Assembly: GCF_016458235.1 (NCBI RefSeq)
Contig: NZ_JAEMHK010000003.1
Coordinates: 310,001 to 374,000 of the forward strand
Direction: 5' to 3'
Source: Geomonas propionica
GTDB taxonomy: Bacteria; Desulfobacterota; Desulfuromonadia; Geobacterales; Geobacteraceae
Length of the DNA: 64,000 nucleotides
Of this stretch, positions 1-8,589 are shown piece after piece; positions within the stretch are counted from its first letter, which is position 1, and the number at the start of each line of letters is the position of its first letter. Under the pieces are notes generated by a model. That model was given only the letters and a program-made list of their open reading frames with translations, did no database searches and had not been told where the DNA came from. The translations under genes and the position numbers were made by a program.

Positions 1-317
<317 letters not shown>

Positions 318-321
318 AACG

Positions 322-397
322 CTCACGCAGAGCCGCAAAGACGCAAAGAAAGCAAGACCTGGTTTTGTATTCTTTGCGCCTTCGCGTCTTGGCGTGA
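322..397. repeat. Intergenic imperfect palindrome (cgcaaagacgcaaag type)
   Basis: Arms 322-350 and 371-397 are imperfect reverse complements (left core CGCAAAGACGCAAAGAA, right core TTCTTTGCGCCTTCGCGTC). The element lies between guaB and guaA and could form a long hairpin in the transcript, either as a partial terminator or as a processing site. It resembles the dispersed intergenic palindromes common in Geobacter-type genomes; that comparison is from memory. Confidence 0.55.
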
Positions 398-435
398 CAG
401 CCTTCTTGATTTTCAAAAATAAGGAATAGAACCCA

Positions 436-1986
436 ATGACCGTAGATATCCACTCAGAAAAGGTGCTGATCCTCGACTTCGGCTCCCAGGTGACCCAGCT
501 CATCGCCCGCCGGGTCAGGGAGCAGAGCGTCTACTGCGAGATCCACCCCTACAACATGGCTCTCGAGAAGATCAAGGCCTTCGCGCCGAAAGGGATCATC
601 CTCTCCGGCGGCCCCTCCAGCGTGTACGACAAGGACGCGCCGCACTCCGACCTCGGCATCTACGACCTCGGCATCCCGGTCCTGGGAATCTGCTACGGCA
701 TGCAGCTCATGACCCAGCAGCTGGGCGGGCGCGTCGAGCGCTGCGACAAGCGCGAGTTCGGCCGCGCCACCCTGGTCCTGGACGGCGCCAGCGAGATCTT
801 CGCCGGCTTCGAGGGGGGCGCCGAAGTCTGGATGTCCCACGGCGACCGCATCGAGCAGATGCCGGCCGGCTTCCAGCTCATGGCCCACACCACCGGCTGC
901 CCGGTAGCCGCCATGAAGGACGAGAAGAAGAACTTCTACGGCGTGCAGTTCCACCCCGAGGTGGTGCACACCCCGCGCGGCGACGAGATGATCGGCAACT
1001 TCCTGTTCAACGTCTGCGGCTCCAAGCCGACCTGGACCATGGCCAACTTCATCGAGACCGAGATCGAGGATATCCGCAAGAAGGTCGGCACCGGCAAGGT
1101 TCTGTGCGCCCTCTCCGGCGGGGTTGACTCCTCCGTCGTTGCGGTCCTGATCCACAAGGCGATCGGCGACCAGCTCCAGTGCGTCTTCGTGAACAACGGC
1201 CTGCTTCGTAAGGGCGAGGCCGAGAAGGTGGTGAACCTCTTCACCAAGCACTTCAAGATCAACCTCGACTACGTCGACGCCACCGATCGCTTCCTCAACA
1301 TGCTCGACGGCGTTTCCGACCCCGAGCAGAAGCGCAAGATCATCGGCAACGAGTTCATCTACCTCTTCGAGGAGGAGGCCAAGAAACTGGGCCAGGTCGA
1401 CTACCTGGCGCAGGGGACCCTTTACCCCGACGTGATCGAGTCCGTCTCCACCAAGGGCCCCTCCGCCGTCATCAAGAGCCACCACAACGTGGGCGGCCTC
1501 CCCGAGAAGATGAACCTGAAGCTCCTCGAACCGGTGCGCGAGCTCTTCAAGGACGAGGTCCGGCTCCTGGGCAAGGAACTCGGCATGCCCGACGAGGTGG
1601 TCTACCGCCAGCCGTTCCCGGGCCCGGGTCTCGCCATCCGCTGCATAGGCGAGCTCTCCATGGAGAAGCTCGACATCCTGCGCGAGGCGGACGCCATCGT
1701 CATCGAGGAAATCCGCAAAGCTGGGTTATATCGCGAGATCTGGCAGTCCTTTGCCGTGCTGCTGCCGGTGAAAACCGTCGGGGTCATGGGGGACGCCCGC
1801 ACCTACGAGTGGACCGTGGCCCTGCGCGCGGTGAACTCTCTCGACGGCATGACCGCCGACTGGGTCAAGCTTCCCTACGAGCTTCTGGGGAGCATATCCT
1901 CGCGGATTATCAACGAAGTCAAGGGTGTCAACCGCGTGGTGTACGACATCAGCCAGAAGCCGCCCGCGACCATCGAGTGGGAGTAA
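436..1986 (+). CDS. guaA: GMP synthase (glutamine-hydrolysing)
   Basis: GMP synthase converts XMP, ATP and glutamine to GMP. The N-terminal class I glutamine amidotransferase domain (about 1-195) shows the nucleophile Cys86 in GICYGMQ and the His/Glu pair in FHPEV. The ATP-pyrophosphatase domain has the SGGVDSS P-loop near residue 230. The C-terminal dimerisation domain ends in KPPATIEWE, the usual family end. Length (516 aa) is normal. ATG at 436 has an AAGGAA Shine-Dalgarno at about 421. It follows guaB in the same direction. A long antisense reading frame inside the gene is a composition artefact. Confidence 0.98.
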   Translation: MTVDIHSEKVLILDFGSQVTQLIARRVREQSVYCEIHPYNMALEKIKAFAPKGIILSGGPSSVYDKDAPHSDLGIYDLGIPVLGICYGMQLMTQQLGGRVERCDKREFGRATLVLDGASEIFAGFEGGAEVWMSHGDRIEQMPAGFQLMAHTTGCPVAAMKDEKKNFYGVQFHPEVVHTPRGDEMIGNFLFNVCGSKPTWTMANFIETEIEDIRKKVGTGKVLCALSGGVDSSVVAVLIHKAIGDQLQCVFVNNGLLRKGEAEKVVNLFTKHFKINLDYVDATDRFLNMLDGVSDPEQKRKIIGNEFIYLFEEEAKKLGQVDYLAQGTLYPDVIESVSTKGPSAVIKSHHNVGGLPEKMNLKLLEPVRELFKDEVRLLGKELGMPDEVVYRQPFPGPGLAIRCIGELSMEKLDILREADAIVIEEIRKAGLYREIWQSFAVLLPVKTVGVMGDARTYEWTVALRAVNSLDGMTADWVKLPYELLGSISSRIINEVKGVNRVVYDISQKPPATIEWE

Positions 1987-2086
1987 CTCCCGCCCGTTGA
2001 TTCTAGAGGTTCGTTTATTGCACAACACACCGCGGTGGTCGGCCTACAAGCCGGTTGCCGCGGTTCTTTCGTATCAGGGGACCCAA

Positions 2087-2180
2087 GGGGACTGGCTCCG
2101 CAGGTGCCTGTCCCCTTTTACCGCGTATCAGGGGGGAGTGCCCGAGGGGGACTGGCTCCGCAGGTGCCGGTCCCCTTTTA
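2087..2180 (+). repeat. Two copies of a 34-bp hairpin repeat
   Basis: Copies at 2087-2120 and 2147-2180 differ at one base. Each starts GGGGACTGGCTCCGCAGGTG and closes with GTCCCC followed by a TTTTA run, so each can form a GGGGAC/GTCCCC hairpin followed by U-rich RNA. They sit between guaA and the HAD phosphatase gene and may terminate guaA transcription. Reading frames across them are not real genes. Confidence 0.7.
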
Positions 2181-2198
2181 CCCTCTACTGGAGAGAAC

Positions 2199-2861
2199 AT
2201 GGACCCCATCCGGCTGCTTATCTTCGACCTGGACGGCACGCTGATCGATTCCCTGCCCGACCTGACCGACGCCACCAACCTGATCCGCGAGCGCAACGGT
2301 CTGCCGCGCATCGGGATCAGCGACGTGCGCAAGCTGGTGGGGCAGGGGGCGCGTTCCCTGGTGGAGCGGGCGCTTCCCGGCGTGGCCGAACCTGAGGTGG
2401 AGCGGGCGCTGGAAGAGTTTCTGGCCTACAACCTGGCGCACATAGCGGACAAGACCCGTCCCTATCCCGGTGTCCCCGAAACCCTGAAGGAGCTGGCCGG
2501 CCTCGGCCTCCCGATGGTGGTCCTTTCCAACAAGAACGTTGCCCTGTGCCGCGAGGTGCTTGTGAAACTGGGGCTTGCCGGGTATTTCACCGACGTCTTC
2601 GGTGCCGACTCCTTTCCCAGCCGGAAACCCTCTCCCGAGCCGGTCCTGGCCGTCTTGAAGCTATTCGGCATAACGGCCGCGCAATGCGTCATGGTAGGCG
2701 ACAGCGTCAACGACATCGCCGCCGGCGGTGGAGCCGGCGTCTGGACCGTCGGCTGCAGCTATGGCTACGGCGATGAGAGCGAGTTGGAGGCGGCAAATTA
2801 CCGGGTCAGCAGCTTCCCGTCGTTGCTTCAGCTCCCGTTTGTAAGAAAAATCGACGTGTGA
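2199..2861 (+). CDS. gph: HAD-family phosphatase, phosphoglycolate-phosphatase-like
   Basis: Haloacid-dehalogenase hydrolase of the Gph type, expected to dephosphorylate 2-phosphoglycolate or a similar small phosphoester. Motif I is FDLDGTLIDS (nucleophile Asp10, acid/base Asp12). Motif II is VVLSNK, and motif IV is MVGDSVNDIAAG. The cap domain lies between motifs I and II. I chose the ATG at 2199 because it follows GGAGAGAAC and places motif I at the usual distance; frames opening upstream run through the repeat. The exact substrate cannot be read from sequence, so the symbol is tentative. Confidence 0.85.
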   Translation: MDPIRLLIFDLDGTLIDSLPDLTDATNLIRERNGLPRIGISDVRKLVGQGARSLVERALPGVAEPEVERALEEFLAYNLAHIADKTRPYPGVPETLKELAGLGLPMVVLSNKNVALCREVLVKLGLAGYFTDVFGADSFPSRKPSPEPVLAVLKLFGITAAQCVMVGDSVNDIAAGGGAGVWTVGCSYGYGDESELEAANYRVSSFPSLLQLPFVRKIDV

Positions 2862-2872
2862 TGAAAAAAAGC

Positions 2873-2899
2873 TAAAGTTATCTGTAGACGTGTCGAAAC
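2873..2899 (+). promoter_or_regulatory. Sigma-28 (FliA) type promoter for flgM
   Basis: TAAAGTTA at 2873-2880, an 11-nt spacer, then GTCGAAAC at 2892-2899, close to the FliA consensus TAAAGTTT-N11-GCCGATAA. It lies 41 bp upstream of a FlgM-like gene, where a flagellar class III promoter is expected. Confidence 0.7.
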
Positions 2900-2939
2900 G
2901 GATTAAAACCTGAAACCTACCTTACTGGGGGCGAAACTG

Positions 2940-3233
2940 ATGAAACTAGAAGAGCTCAATTCCAATCCGGCCGTTTCCCATCTTGCAGTAGTGCGCAACG
3001 ACAAGCCCGATGCGGGCGATGCGCACGCGGATGTGGCGGCCAAGCAGCAGACAGCCGCCGACAAAGTCGAGCTGTCCAGCTACATGCCCGTGGTGCCCAC
3101 CGCCAAGCAGAGGCGGGACGACATCCGGGTGGATCGGGTCGAGGAGTTACGGACGCAGATGAAGAGTGGCAACTATGAAGTATCCAGCAAAGATCTTGCC
3201 GAGAAGATGCTGTCCAAGCTCGTGGTGAAGTAG
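2940..3233 (+). CDS. flgM: Anti-sigma-28 factor FlgM
   Basis: A 97-aa protein with the FlgM pattern: a disordered polar N-terminus, VELSSYMP, then RVDRVEELRTQMKSGNYEV and SKDLAEKMLSKL, the conserved C-terminal sigma-28-binding helices. FlgM holds FliA inactive until the hook is finished and FlgM is exported. GGGGGC precedes the ATG. The upstream FliA-type promoter fits autoregulation of the flagellar late-gene circuit. No other flagellar gene lies in the window because the next locus is a tRNA interrupted by an integrated element. Confidence 0.85.
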   Translation: MKLEELNSNPAVSHLAVVRNDKPDAGDAHADVAAKQQTAADKVELSSYMPVVPTAKQRRDDIRVDRVEELRTQMKSGNYEVSSKDLAEKMLSKLVVK

Positions 3234-3262
3234 ACAGGGCACCGTCTAAACCAACAAAACCA

Positions 3263-3291
3263 TTGACAGCTCCCGCCAAATGCGGTAAAAG
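3263..3291 (+). promoter_or_regulatory. Sigma-70 promoter of tRNA-Gly
   Basis: TTGACA at 3263-3268, a 17-nt spacer, and TAAAAG at 3286-3291, ending 14 bp before the mature 5' end of the tRNA. Confidence 0.6.
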
Positions 3292-3305
3292 TTTTCTTCC
3301 ACCAA

Positions 3306-3381
<76 letters not shown>

Positions 3382-3388
3382 GAAATTC

Positions 3389-3421
3389 AAGGGGTTAGCC
3401 AGCCAAGGCTAACCCCTTTTT
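3389..3421 (+). terminator. Rho-independent terminator after tRNA-Gly
   Basis: AAGGGGTTAGCC (3389-3400), a 6-nt loop, GGCTAACCCCTT (3407-3418), then a T run. A homologous but not identical hairpin follows the second att copy at 15459. Confidence 0.85.
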
Positions 3422-3439
3422 CGTTGTTTTCAGCTTTGT

Positions 3440-3461
3440 GTATCCGTTTTTGTATCCGTTT
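3440..3461 (+). repeat. Candidate integrase arm sites, left end
   Basis: GTATCCGTTT occurs at 3440-3449 and 3452-3461, 59 bp inside the left att core. The same decamer occurs twice, plus a truncated third copy, at 15245-15274 beside the right att core. Placement at both ends fits arm-type binding sites of the tyrosine integrase; binding is inferred. Confidence 0.55.
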
Positions 3462-3525
3462 GGCGGTTGCTATCCCCCCCTTTTTGTCGGCTGTCTGCGC
3501 GGTTATTTTTCACCAACGATGCCCG

Positions 3526-3897
3526 CTAGATCAGATCTTCTTTTTTCGGTGAAGGGTTGAAGGTAAAGCCGGGTATTTGGGGTGTCTCGTCCGTTTTGGA
3601 TTTTACCGTCCTGGTCGGGGTCACAGGGTGTTCCAGTTGTTTCTGGTTTTTGCTGGGCGGCAGCAGGATCAAATGCTTCGTGTAGCGGCGGAATGAATCG
3701 TAACCGAAGGTCACCTTCCCCTCCTCGTGCAGTATTTCCCAAATGCTTCTCATGGGCCATCCGTCGTCGAGCGCTTGCTTGATTTCCTGACGCAAAAGAA
3801 GAAATACAGCGCGGTTTTGGTTCTGGTCGCCGTGGGACAAAGGCAACTTTTTCTTTAGGGCCTTAGCCGCTATGCGTTCAGAAAGACTCTTTCCCAT
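3526..3897 (-). CDS. traK: TraK-like oriT-binding protein (IncP type)
   Basis: A 123-aa basic protein. The segment IKQALDDGWPMRSIWEILHE followed by GKVTFGYDSFRRYTKHL matches the IncP TraK pattern (helix, then IWE..., then a YxxFxxY/H segment). TraK binds and bends the oriT region. It is transcribed away from the oriT at 4114, the same traK-oriT-traJ arrangement as RP4. The start at 3897 follows GGAGAACGCC; an earlier ATG at 3909 has a poorer ribosome site. The C-terminus is a variable polar tail. The family call rests on motif recognition plus context. Confidence 0.65.
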   Translation of the reverse strand: MGKSLSERIAAKALKKKLPLSHGDQNQNRAVFLLLRQEIKQALDDGWPMRSIWEILHEEGKVTFGYDSFRRYTKHLILLPPSKNQKQLEHPVTPTRTVKSKTDETPQIPGFTFNPSPKKEDLI

Positions 3898-3945
3898 GGC
3901 GTTCTCCATGCGCTTTTAGGTTGCCTTCCTCTGTCGCCGTTTCAG

Positions 3946-4026
3946 CGATATTTTACCGTTATTTTACTGCTCTATCGTTTCCTTATCGATATTTTGCTGC
4001 CGATTCATCGCCTCTATCGATATTTT
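3946..4026 (+). repeat. CGATATTTT repeats between traK and oriT
   Basis: CGATATTTT occurs at 3946-3954, 3987-3995 and 4018-4026, with a related GTTATTTTAC between the first two. The stretch is much more AT-rich than its surroundings. It lies where TraK-binding sequence is found in IncP plasmids; that function is inferred. Confidence 0.45.
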
Positions 4027-4113
4027 TTCGAATGGGCCGGCAACTGTGGGTAAATCGGCGGCAATATAGCGATCTGATCAAAATCAGTAGCGGAAAAATA
4101 GCCGTTCAAATCC

Positions 4114-4250
4114 GGGCAGGATAGGTGAAGGTGGCCACCCGGCAAGCCGGTCGTCCCCCTTCACCATCCCTTATTCGCGCTGCGCGCTCAACGGGTATCC
4201 TGCCCTGCGGGGCCCGACGGATGCCGCCGGCCATCATTCGTCCCTTGCAG
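4114..4250 (-). other. oriT: RP4/IncP-type origin of transfer (oriT)
   Basis: GGGCAGGATAGGTGAAG at 4114-4130 is the complement of the RP4 nic region (CTTCACCTATCCTGCCC). The predicted nick is on the minus strand in TATCCTG|C, opposite the 4116/4117 junction. It is followed by an inverted repeat (GGTGAAGG 4124-4131 / CCTTCACC 4158-4165) and by CATCCCTTATTCGC and CTCAACGGG, which also occur in the RP4 oriT downstream part. TraK-like and traJ-like sequences flank it as in RP4. No relaxase gene is present in the element. Confidence 0.85.
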
Positions 4251-4508
4251 GAGACGAAGCAAGAAAAACGGCCGAAACGAAAAGCGTTCCAGCTAGGGGT
4301 TCTCGTGCTCCCCGAAGAAGAGGCCGCCATCGGGGCATTTCCCACAAAGGATCAGGGTGGGGAGGGGGGCTGTCGGGTGCATCTGGCGGAGGTGGAAGAG
4401 TGCCTGAAAACGAGGGGAAGGGTGGAGCGCTCCCTGGGCCAAGGACCCCGGGGCGCCGGGCGGAGGGCCTGGTATCTCAACGGCAAGTGGCCGATGTTCG
4501 GGAGGTAG
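4221..4508 (+). pseudogene. traJ: TraJ-like gene, apparently decayed
   Basis: The frame from ATG 4221 gives a basic N-terminus and KAFQLGVLVLPEEEAAIGA, which fits the start of IncP TraJ (basic tail, V.CLP..ERAAIEA). TraJ binds the oriT inverted repeat and recruits the relaxase. After about residue 45 the product no longer looks like TraJ and is Gly/Arg-rich, and the frame ends in repeat copy A. I read it as a 3'-truncated or frameshifted remnant. No traI follows. It may alternatively be a short diverged functional TraJ. Confidence 0.5.
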
Positions 4509-4750
4509 TCTCTTCGCCTTCCGAAGTTTATCTCGGTAGAGGGTAGGACGCTTAAGGGGGAAGTTTCCCCCTCGCTGCGACCGCGGGGCGTTCTCCGCTA
4601 CCCCCTCTGCGGGGGCTTCCCCCGCAACGCCCCCGGTCGAAAAGGCGAAGCGCTTGGACCAAAGCCGCCGGCACTCGCGTACCGGCCGCTTTACCGGTCC
4701 CGGCCCGTTGGCAGGCTGCCGGTTGCACCGGCTGCCTGTCAACCGGCCTA
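4498..4750 (+). repeat. Long GC-rich repeat, copy A
   Basis: About 250 bp with recognisable blocks CCCCCTCGCTG, GCGTTCTCCGC, CCCCGCAACGCCCCCGG, TTGGACCAAAGCCGCCGGCA and ACCGGCCGCTTTACCGG. It is repeated in the same orientation at 11113-11355 (copy B) and partly at 11436-11526 (copy C). Copies A and B bracket the TetR-controlled cargo. Frames in either strand are repeat artefacts. The rest of 4509-4876 (4751-4876) shows nothing else. Confidence 0.8.
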
Positions 4751-4876
4751 AAACTTTGCAGCGGGCACCAGGCTCAGGCCGGTGGCAAAGGCGCTGACCA
4801 TGTGCAGTGGGCCGGGCGCATCCTCGCCGGTGATGCGCCGGCCCGTCTTGCCGTCGATGGCGCAGCTTCGTCCTTT

Positions 4877-5290
4877 TTACTTGTTTACCCAAGGCATGGA
4901 AAGGTCGAGGTCAGAGACCAGCTTTCCACCGCCGAAGCTCATGTTCTCCAAGGGAATGGCATAGATCAACAGGGAGACATCGTCCTGGCTGACGCCAACC
5001 TTTTCCACTGCGTATCGGGTGACCAACTCCGCGAGTTTGCGTTTTTGCTCCACCGTCCTGCTCGTGCCGGACGTCACCGTTACGAGCATGCGCTTGTCGG
5101 ATCTCTTCATGTCGGGAAAGGTCGGATGGATGAAGAATTCATCGTCCTTGTGCTCACTGATGATGATGAAACGGTCATCCATAGGCGTATCCATGGCTTC
5201 ATGAAGAGCGAGATTTAAGGCATCTGCCAGAGCCCGCTTCTCTTCGCTAGAGAACTTTTGAGCCGGGATATGGGCGTGAAATATTGGCAT
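4877..5290 (-). CDS. Tautomerase-superfamily protein
   Basis: A 137-aa protein of the 4-oxalocrotonate-tautomerase/MIF fold. After Met removal the catalytic base would be Pro (start MPIFHAHIP). The repeat-like beta-alpha-beta pattern (PAQKFSSEEKRALADALN, then GTSRTVEQKRKLAELVTRY) is typical of long tautomerases. It is the last gene of the cargo operon, 65 bp downstream of an NTF2-like gene. GAGGAAACACTC precedes the ATG. Members act on enol/keto acids in aromatic or halogenated compound breakdown; the substrate here is unknown. Confidence 0.75.
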   Translation of the reverse strand: MPIFHAHIPAQKFSSEEKRALADALNLALHEAMDTPMDDRFIIISEHKDDEFFIHPTFPDMKRSDKRMLVTVTSGTSRTVEQKRKLAELVTRYAVEKVGVSQDDVSLLIYAIPLENMSFGGGKLVSDLDLSMPWVNK

Positions 5291-5355
5291 GAGTGTTTCC
5301 TCCGTTGTGTTGTTCAGGTTACATGATGCGATGACGCTGGCTGTCTTCCCCTGGC

Positions 5356-5880
5356 TTAGTTAAAGAAGTCCTGACTGAGTGTTCCTTCGAGTCGCTCCTT
5401 GAGGCCGGACGAGAATTCACGAACGACGGGAAACGGGCTTTGGAAGAGCTTGATGTTGTTGATGAGGCCAGACTCATTCCGAGTGATTATGGTGGCGCCG
5501 GCGACCGGCTTGCCACCGTGGATCCCCTCCCACTCAAGGTAAGTCTTCGCACCGTCAATCGTCTCCGCAGTGAACACGAAATGTTCGTACATCTTGCTCG
5601 TCGCGGCAAAGAACGCCCCGATGAGTGTCGGGCCGACCACGGCCTTGCTGAGGGCTGAGGCCTGAAGGGTGGCGTCAGGAGTGAACGACTTCGCGAAGTC
5701 GCTCGTTCCTTTCTTCATGACGATTTGCATCCATGCCGTTCCCGGCGGGTTGGCGACGCCCGCAACCTCCTTGTGCTGCATCGGCGCTGCAGCTTGAGCT
5801 GGTGCTACAGCAACGAAGGCGCTGGCGCATGCTAACGATACCGCGAACACGGTACGCGAAATGATAGTGGAGAATTTCAT
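5356..5880 (-). CDS. Exported NTF2/SnoaL-like protein (chimeric N-terminus)
   Basis: 174 aa. Residues 1-31 are a signal peptide (MKFSTIISRTVFAVSLACA..., cleavage likely after AQA). Residues about 45-174 are an NTF2/SnoaL-like fold (TAWMQIV..., FFAATSKMYEHFVF, TYLEWEG). The mature part is nearly identical to the leaderless gene at 6093. The signal peptide plus AAPMQHK is nearly identical to that of the hydrolase gene at 7454. It therefore looks like a fusion formed by duplication. The start at 5880 follows GAGGGAGAAACACC. NTF2-like proteins include isomerases, cyclases and non-catalytic binders; the role is unknown. Confidence 0.7.
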   Translation of the reverse strand: MKFSTIISRTVFAVSLACASAFVAVAPAQAAAPMQHKEVAGVANPPGTAWMQIVMKKGTSDFAKSFTPDATLQASALSKAVVGPTLIGAFFAATSKMYEHFVFTAETIDGAKTYLEWEGIHGGKPVAGATIITRNESGLINNIKLFQSPFPVVREFSSGLKERLEGTLSQDFFN

Positions 5881-6092
5881 GGTGTTTCTCCCTCTAGAGC
5901 ACTTGCAAAGTGCAAGTGGTTGAATACTGTTTGTCCAGAGATGGGTCTCGGATCGGAGCCAGATGACCCCACGTCTGTGAAACGAACGAGACATCCGTTT
6001 CAAGTCAATTTCGCTGCCCCGTTTCGAGAACAGGGCGGCTTCGTCTTTCTTACTTGTTTCAATGAGGCGATGAAGTTTGCTGTTTTCCCTGC

Positions 6093-6503
6093 TTAGCTAA
6101 ATAAGTCCTGACCGAGAGTCCCTTCGAGTCGCTCCTTGAGGCCGGACGAGAATTCCCGAACGACGGGAAGCGGACTTTGGAAGAGCTTGATGTTGTTGAT
6201 GAGGCCGGACTCATTCCTGGTGATTATGGTGGCGCCGGCGACCGGCTTGCCACCGTGGATCCCCTCCCACTCAAGGTAAGTCTTCGCACCGTCAACCGTC
6301 TCCGCAGTGAACACAAAGTGTTCGTACATCGTACTCGTCGCGGCAAAGAACGCCCCGATGAGTGTCGGGCCGACCACGGCCTTGCTGAGGGCTGAGGTCT
6401 GAAGGGTGGCGTCAGCGGTGAACGACGTCGCGAAGTCGCTCGTTCCTTTCTTCACGACGATTTGCATCCATGCCGTTCCCGGCTGGTTGGTGTCAGTGGT
6501 CAT
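6093..6503 (-). CDS. NTF2/SnoaL-like protein (cytoplasmic paralogue)
   Basis: 136 aa, nearly the same as the mature part of the neighbouring 5356-5880 product but without a signal peptide (start MTTDTNQPGTAWMQIV). The strong ribosome site AGGAGGTTGTA lies before the ATG. It lies in the minus-strand cargo operon between the esterase and its exported paralogue. The 212-bp gap to the paralogue carries no gene. A pair made of one cytoplasmic and one periplasmic copy of the same fold is unusual. Catalytic residues cannot be assigned. Confidence 0.7.
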   Translation of the reverse strand: MTTDTNQPGTAWMQIVVKKGTSDFATSFTADATLQTSALSKAVVGPTLIGAFFAATSTMYEHFVFTAETVDGAKTYLEWEGIHGGKPVAGATIITRNESGLINNIKLFQSPLPVVREFSSGLKERLEGTLGQDLFS

Positions 6504-6551
6504 TACAACCTCCTATCGAGTGTCTGCGTCTTCGCAGAGTGTGCGCGCATG

Positions 6552-7445
6552 CTATTTTTCAAGGTGCCCGATGAGAAACTCGCCGGCTCTCTGCAGCGCG
6601 TCGTGGGCCTGAGGCAAAGAGCCTGTCTGGATGTGCCAGACGTGCAGCATCTCCGGCCAGACCTCAAGGTGCGACTCGCCGCCGGCTGCGCGCACTTTTC
6701 GGTCAATTTCAAGCGCATCGTCGAGAAGTACTTCGTCGCTTCCGACATGGATGAGCAGTGGAGGAAAACCGTGCATGTCGGCGAACAGGGGCGAGATGCG
6801 GGGATCCTTCAAGTCGTGGTTGCCAGCGTAAGCCTCGACCATCTCCCGCATCGCGCTCGCGTTGACCATTGGGTCGCGGTCGGCCAACTGCGTTAACGAG
6901 GGGAGCGTCAACGTCAAGTCTGCCCATGGGCTGATTAGTATTCCTGCTTGCGCGTCCTTGTGGCCCTTCGAGGATGCGTAGGCAAGAACGTTGAGAACCA
7001 TGCCACCGCCACTGGAGTCTCCTGTCACGGCGAACGGCTTGCCAAGCGCACGCACTGCTTCGTAGCCGCGGATGGACTCGTCGTAGGACGCCGGGAATGG
7101 GTGCTCGGGTGCCCTGGAGTGGTCCAGGACGATGACCTGGGACTTTGCCGCTCGAGATAGCTCTCCGAGCATGCCCAGATGCGAGGCAGGAGAGCCAGCC
7201 ACCCAGCCACCACCGTGGAGATGGTAGATGACTCGGTCTCTGGACGCGCCGGGAGCCGTAATCGCCACCGCGGCCACGCCACCGAGCTCGGTCGGCTCGA
7301 CCGTTAGGTCAGCCGCCGGCGGGTTTGCTTGTGAAATTGCCTCCATGCCGACGCGGAGCGTCTCGATGGTGCGTACGGGGTGCGCGAAGTCGAAGGCGAA
7401 CATCGCATCGCGGAGCTTGCGGATGGAAGTTGAATCGTAGGTCAT
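6552..7445 (-). CDS. Alpha/beta hydrolase, hormone-sensitive-lipase type esterase
   Basis: 297-aa family IV esterase. The oxyanion motif HGGGWVAGS and the nucleophile motif GDSSGG are clear. The Asp is in HVGSDEVLLDD, and the His is probably in EMLHVW near the end. There is no signal peptide. GTGAGGTGAGCC precedes the ATG, and the gene lies 8 bp downstream of the metallo-beta-lactamase-fold gene, so the two are co-transcribed. It hydrolyses short acyl or aryl esters; the natural substrate is unknown. Context points to degradation of a small ester or lactone under TetR control. Confidence 0.85.
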   Translation of the reverse strand: MTYDSTSIRKLRDAMFAFDFAHPVRTIETLRVGMEAISQANPPAADLTVEPTELGGVAAVAITAPGASRDRVIYHLHGGGWVAGSPASHLGMLGELSRAAKSQVIVLDHSRAPEHPFPASYDESIRGYEAVRALGKPFAVTGDSSGGGMVLNVLAYASSKGHKDAQAGILISPWADLTLTLPSLTQLADRDPMVNASAMREMVEAYAGNHDLKDPRISPLFADMHGFPPLLIHVGSDEVLLDDALEIDRKVRAAGGESHLEVWPEMLHVWHIQTGSLPQAHDALQRAGEFLIGHLEK

Positions 7446-7453
7446 GGCTCACC

Positions 7454-8437
7454 TCACTTCAGGTCGACGAAGGTCGCCGGTACCCAGTCGTAGCCAACGC
7501 CGGTGTCGGCCTTGCGAATACGGCCCAGGCCAGGGAACGGCATGTGGGCGGCGGCAATCATCGTCTTGTCCGCAGCGAGTTTCACCAAAAGGGCTTCACG
7601 TGTTTTGACAGCCGATGCGCTGTCCGAGTCGAAGACGATGCCGACTTCCGGGTGTGGCATCTGGACTGCCCCAACATGAGCTACGTCGCCCCAGACCAGT
7701 AGCGACTGACCCTTAGAGGAAATCATGTAGCCAGTGTGACCGGGCGTATGGCCGGGAATGGCATACGGCGCGACGCCGGGGACGATTTCGTCCATGCCTT
7801 CGAACGGCTTCCATTGGCCCGCAGCCAGGTAAGGCGCGGCGCCATCTTGTGCGATTTTGAAGAAGATCTTTGCATCTTCCGGGGCCTGGGCCATGATTTC
7901 CTTCGACAGCCAGAAGTCGGCGTCGGCCTTCTTCATAATCACGGTCGCATTCGGAAAGACGCGCTTGCCGTTTTCGTAGATTCCGCCAGCATGGTCACCG
8001 TGAAGATGGGTCAGCAGCACTAGATCAATCTGCTCCGGCTTGTAGCCGGAGACCTTCAAGTTCTGCACAAGCTTACCCAGCGTGGGGCCGCCCCAGTGAC
8101 CGCCTGCACCAGTATCGATGAGGACGAGCTTGGAGCCGGTATTGACGAGGAATCCTTGGACGGTGGCCGAGACATGCTTGGGATCGTCTTGGAACGAGCG
8201 CGCCAGGAGGGACTGGATGAGCGCTGGATCGCCATGCAGGAGATTGGAGTCAATGCTGCCGCCGCCGTCATAGAGCGCGGTGACTTCATAGTCGCCAATC
8301 ATCGTGCGATAGAAGCCCGGAACCTGCTTGTGCTGCATCGGCGCTGCAGCTTGGGCCGGTGCTACAGCAGCGAAGGTGCCGGCACATGCTAACGATAGCC
8401 CGAGCACGGCACGCGCAATGATGGTGGAGAACTTCAT
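7454..8437 (-). CDS. Exported metallo-beta-lactamase-fold hydrolase
   Basis: 327 aa with a signal peptide (MKFSTIIARAVLGLSLACAG, cleavage after AQA). The zinc motif is LTHLHGDHAGG, with further ligands in AIPGHTPGH and LVWGDVAH. The layout resembles AHL-lactonase or methyl-parathion-hydrolase-like exported enzymes. The start at 8437 gives a clean signal peptide. An upstream ATG at 8479 with a better ribosome site (GGAGGAAGA) would add MKAFQEMKVWPGNT, and this same leader begins the next gene upstream. It is the third cargo-operon gene. The substrate is unknown; lactone or organophosphate are possibilities only. Confidence 0.8.
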   Translation of the reverse strand: MKFSTIIARAVLGLSLACAGTFAAVAPAQAAAPMQHKQVPGFYRTMIGDYEVTALYDGGGSIDSNLLHGDPALIQSLLARSFQDDPKHVSATVQGFLVNTGSKLVLIDTGAGGHWGGPTLGKLVQNLKVSGYKPEQIDLVLLTHLHGDHAGGIYENGKRVFPNATVIMKKADADFWLSKEIMAQAPEDAKIFFKIAQDGAAPYLAAGQWKPFEGMDEIVPGVAPYAIPGHTPGHTGYMISSKGQSLLVWGDVAHVGAVQMPHPEVGIVFDSDSASAVKTREALLVKLAADKTMIAAAHMPFPGLGRIRKADTGVGYDWVPATFVDLK

Positions 8438-8589
8438 AGTGTTTCCTGGCCATACTTTCATTTCCTGAAATGCTTTCATTCTTCTTCCTCCATTTTTTGT
8501 GAACTAATGATGTTTAGCGGAACGCCTTTCCGAAATTGCCGCCGTAACCCGTGATGAAAGCCACAGGCACGTTCAATTCGGTCCTCGCT

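Noticed and set aside
454-1485. 343-aa open frame on the minus strand opposite guaA
   Set aside because: Product is Leu/Val/Asp/Gly-rich without any domain; it is the antisense shadow of a GC-rich conserved gene.
3946-4026. CRISPR array from AT-rich repeats
   Set aside because: Repeat unit of 9 bp with irregular 31-41 bp spacing and no cas genes; better read as protein-binding sites near oriT.
4293-4892. 199-aa minus-strand frame over repeat copy A
   Set aside because: Consists mainly of translated GC-rich repeat sequence that also yields frames at copies B and C; no ribosome site or domain.
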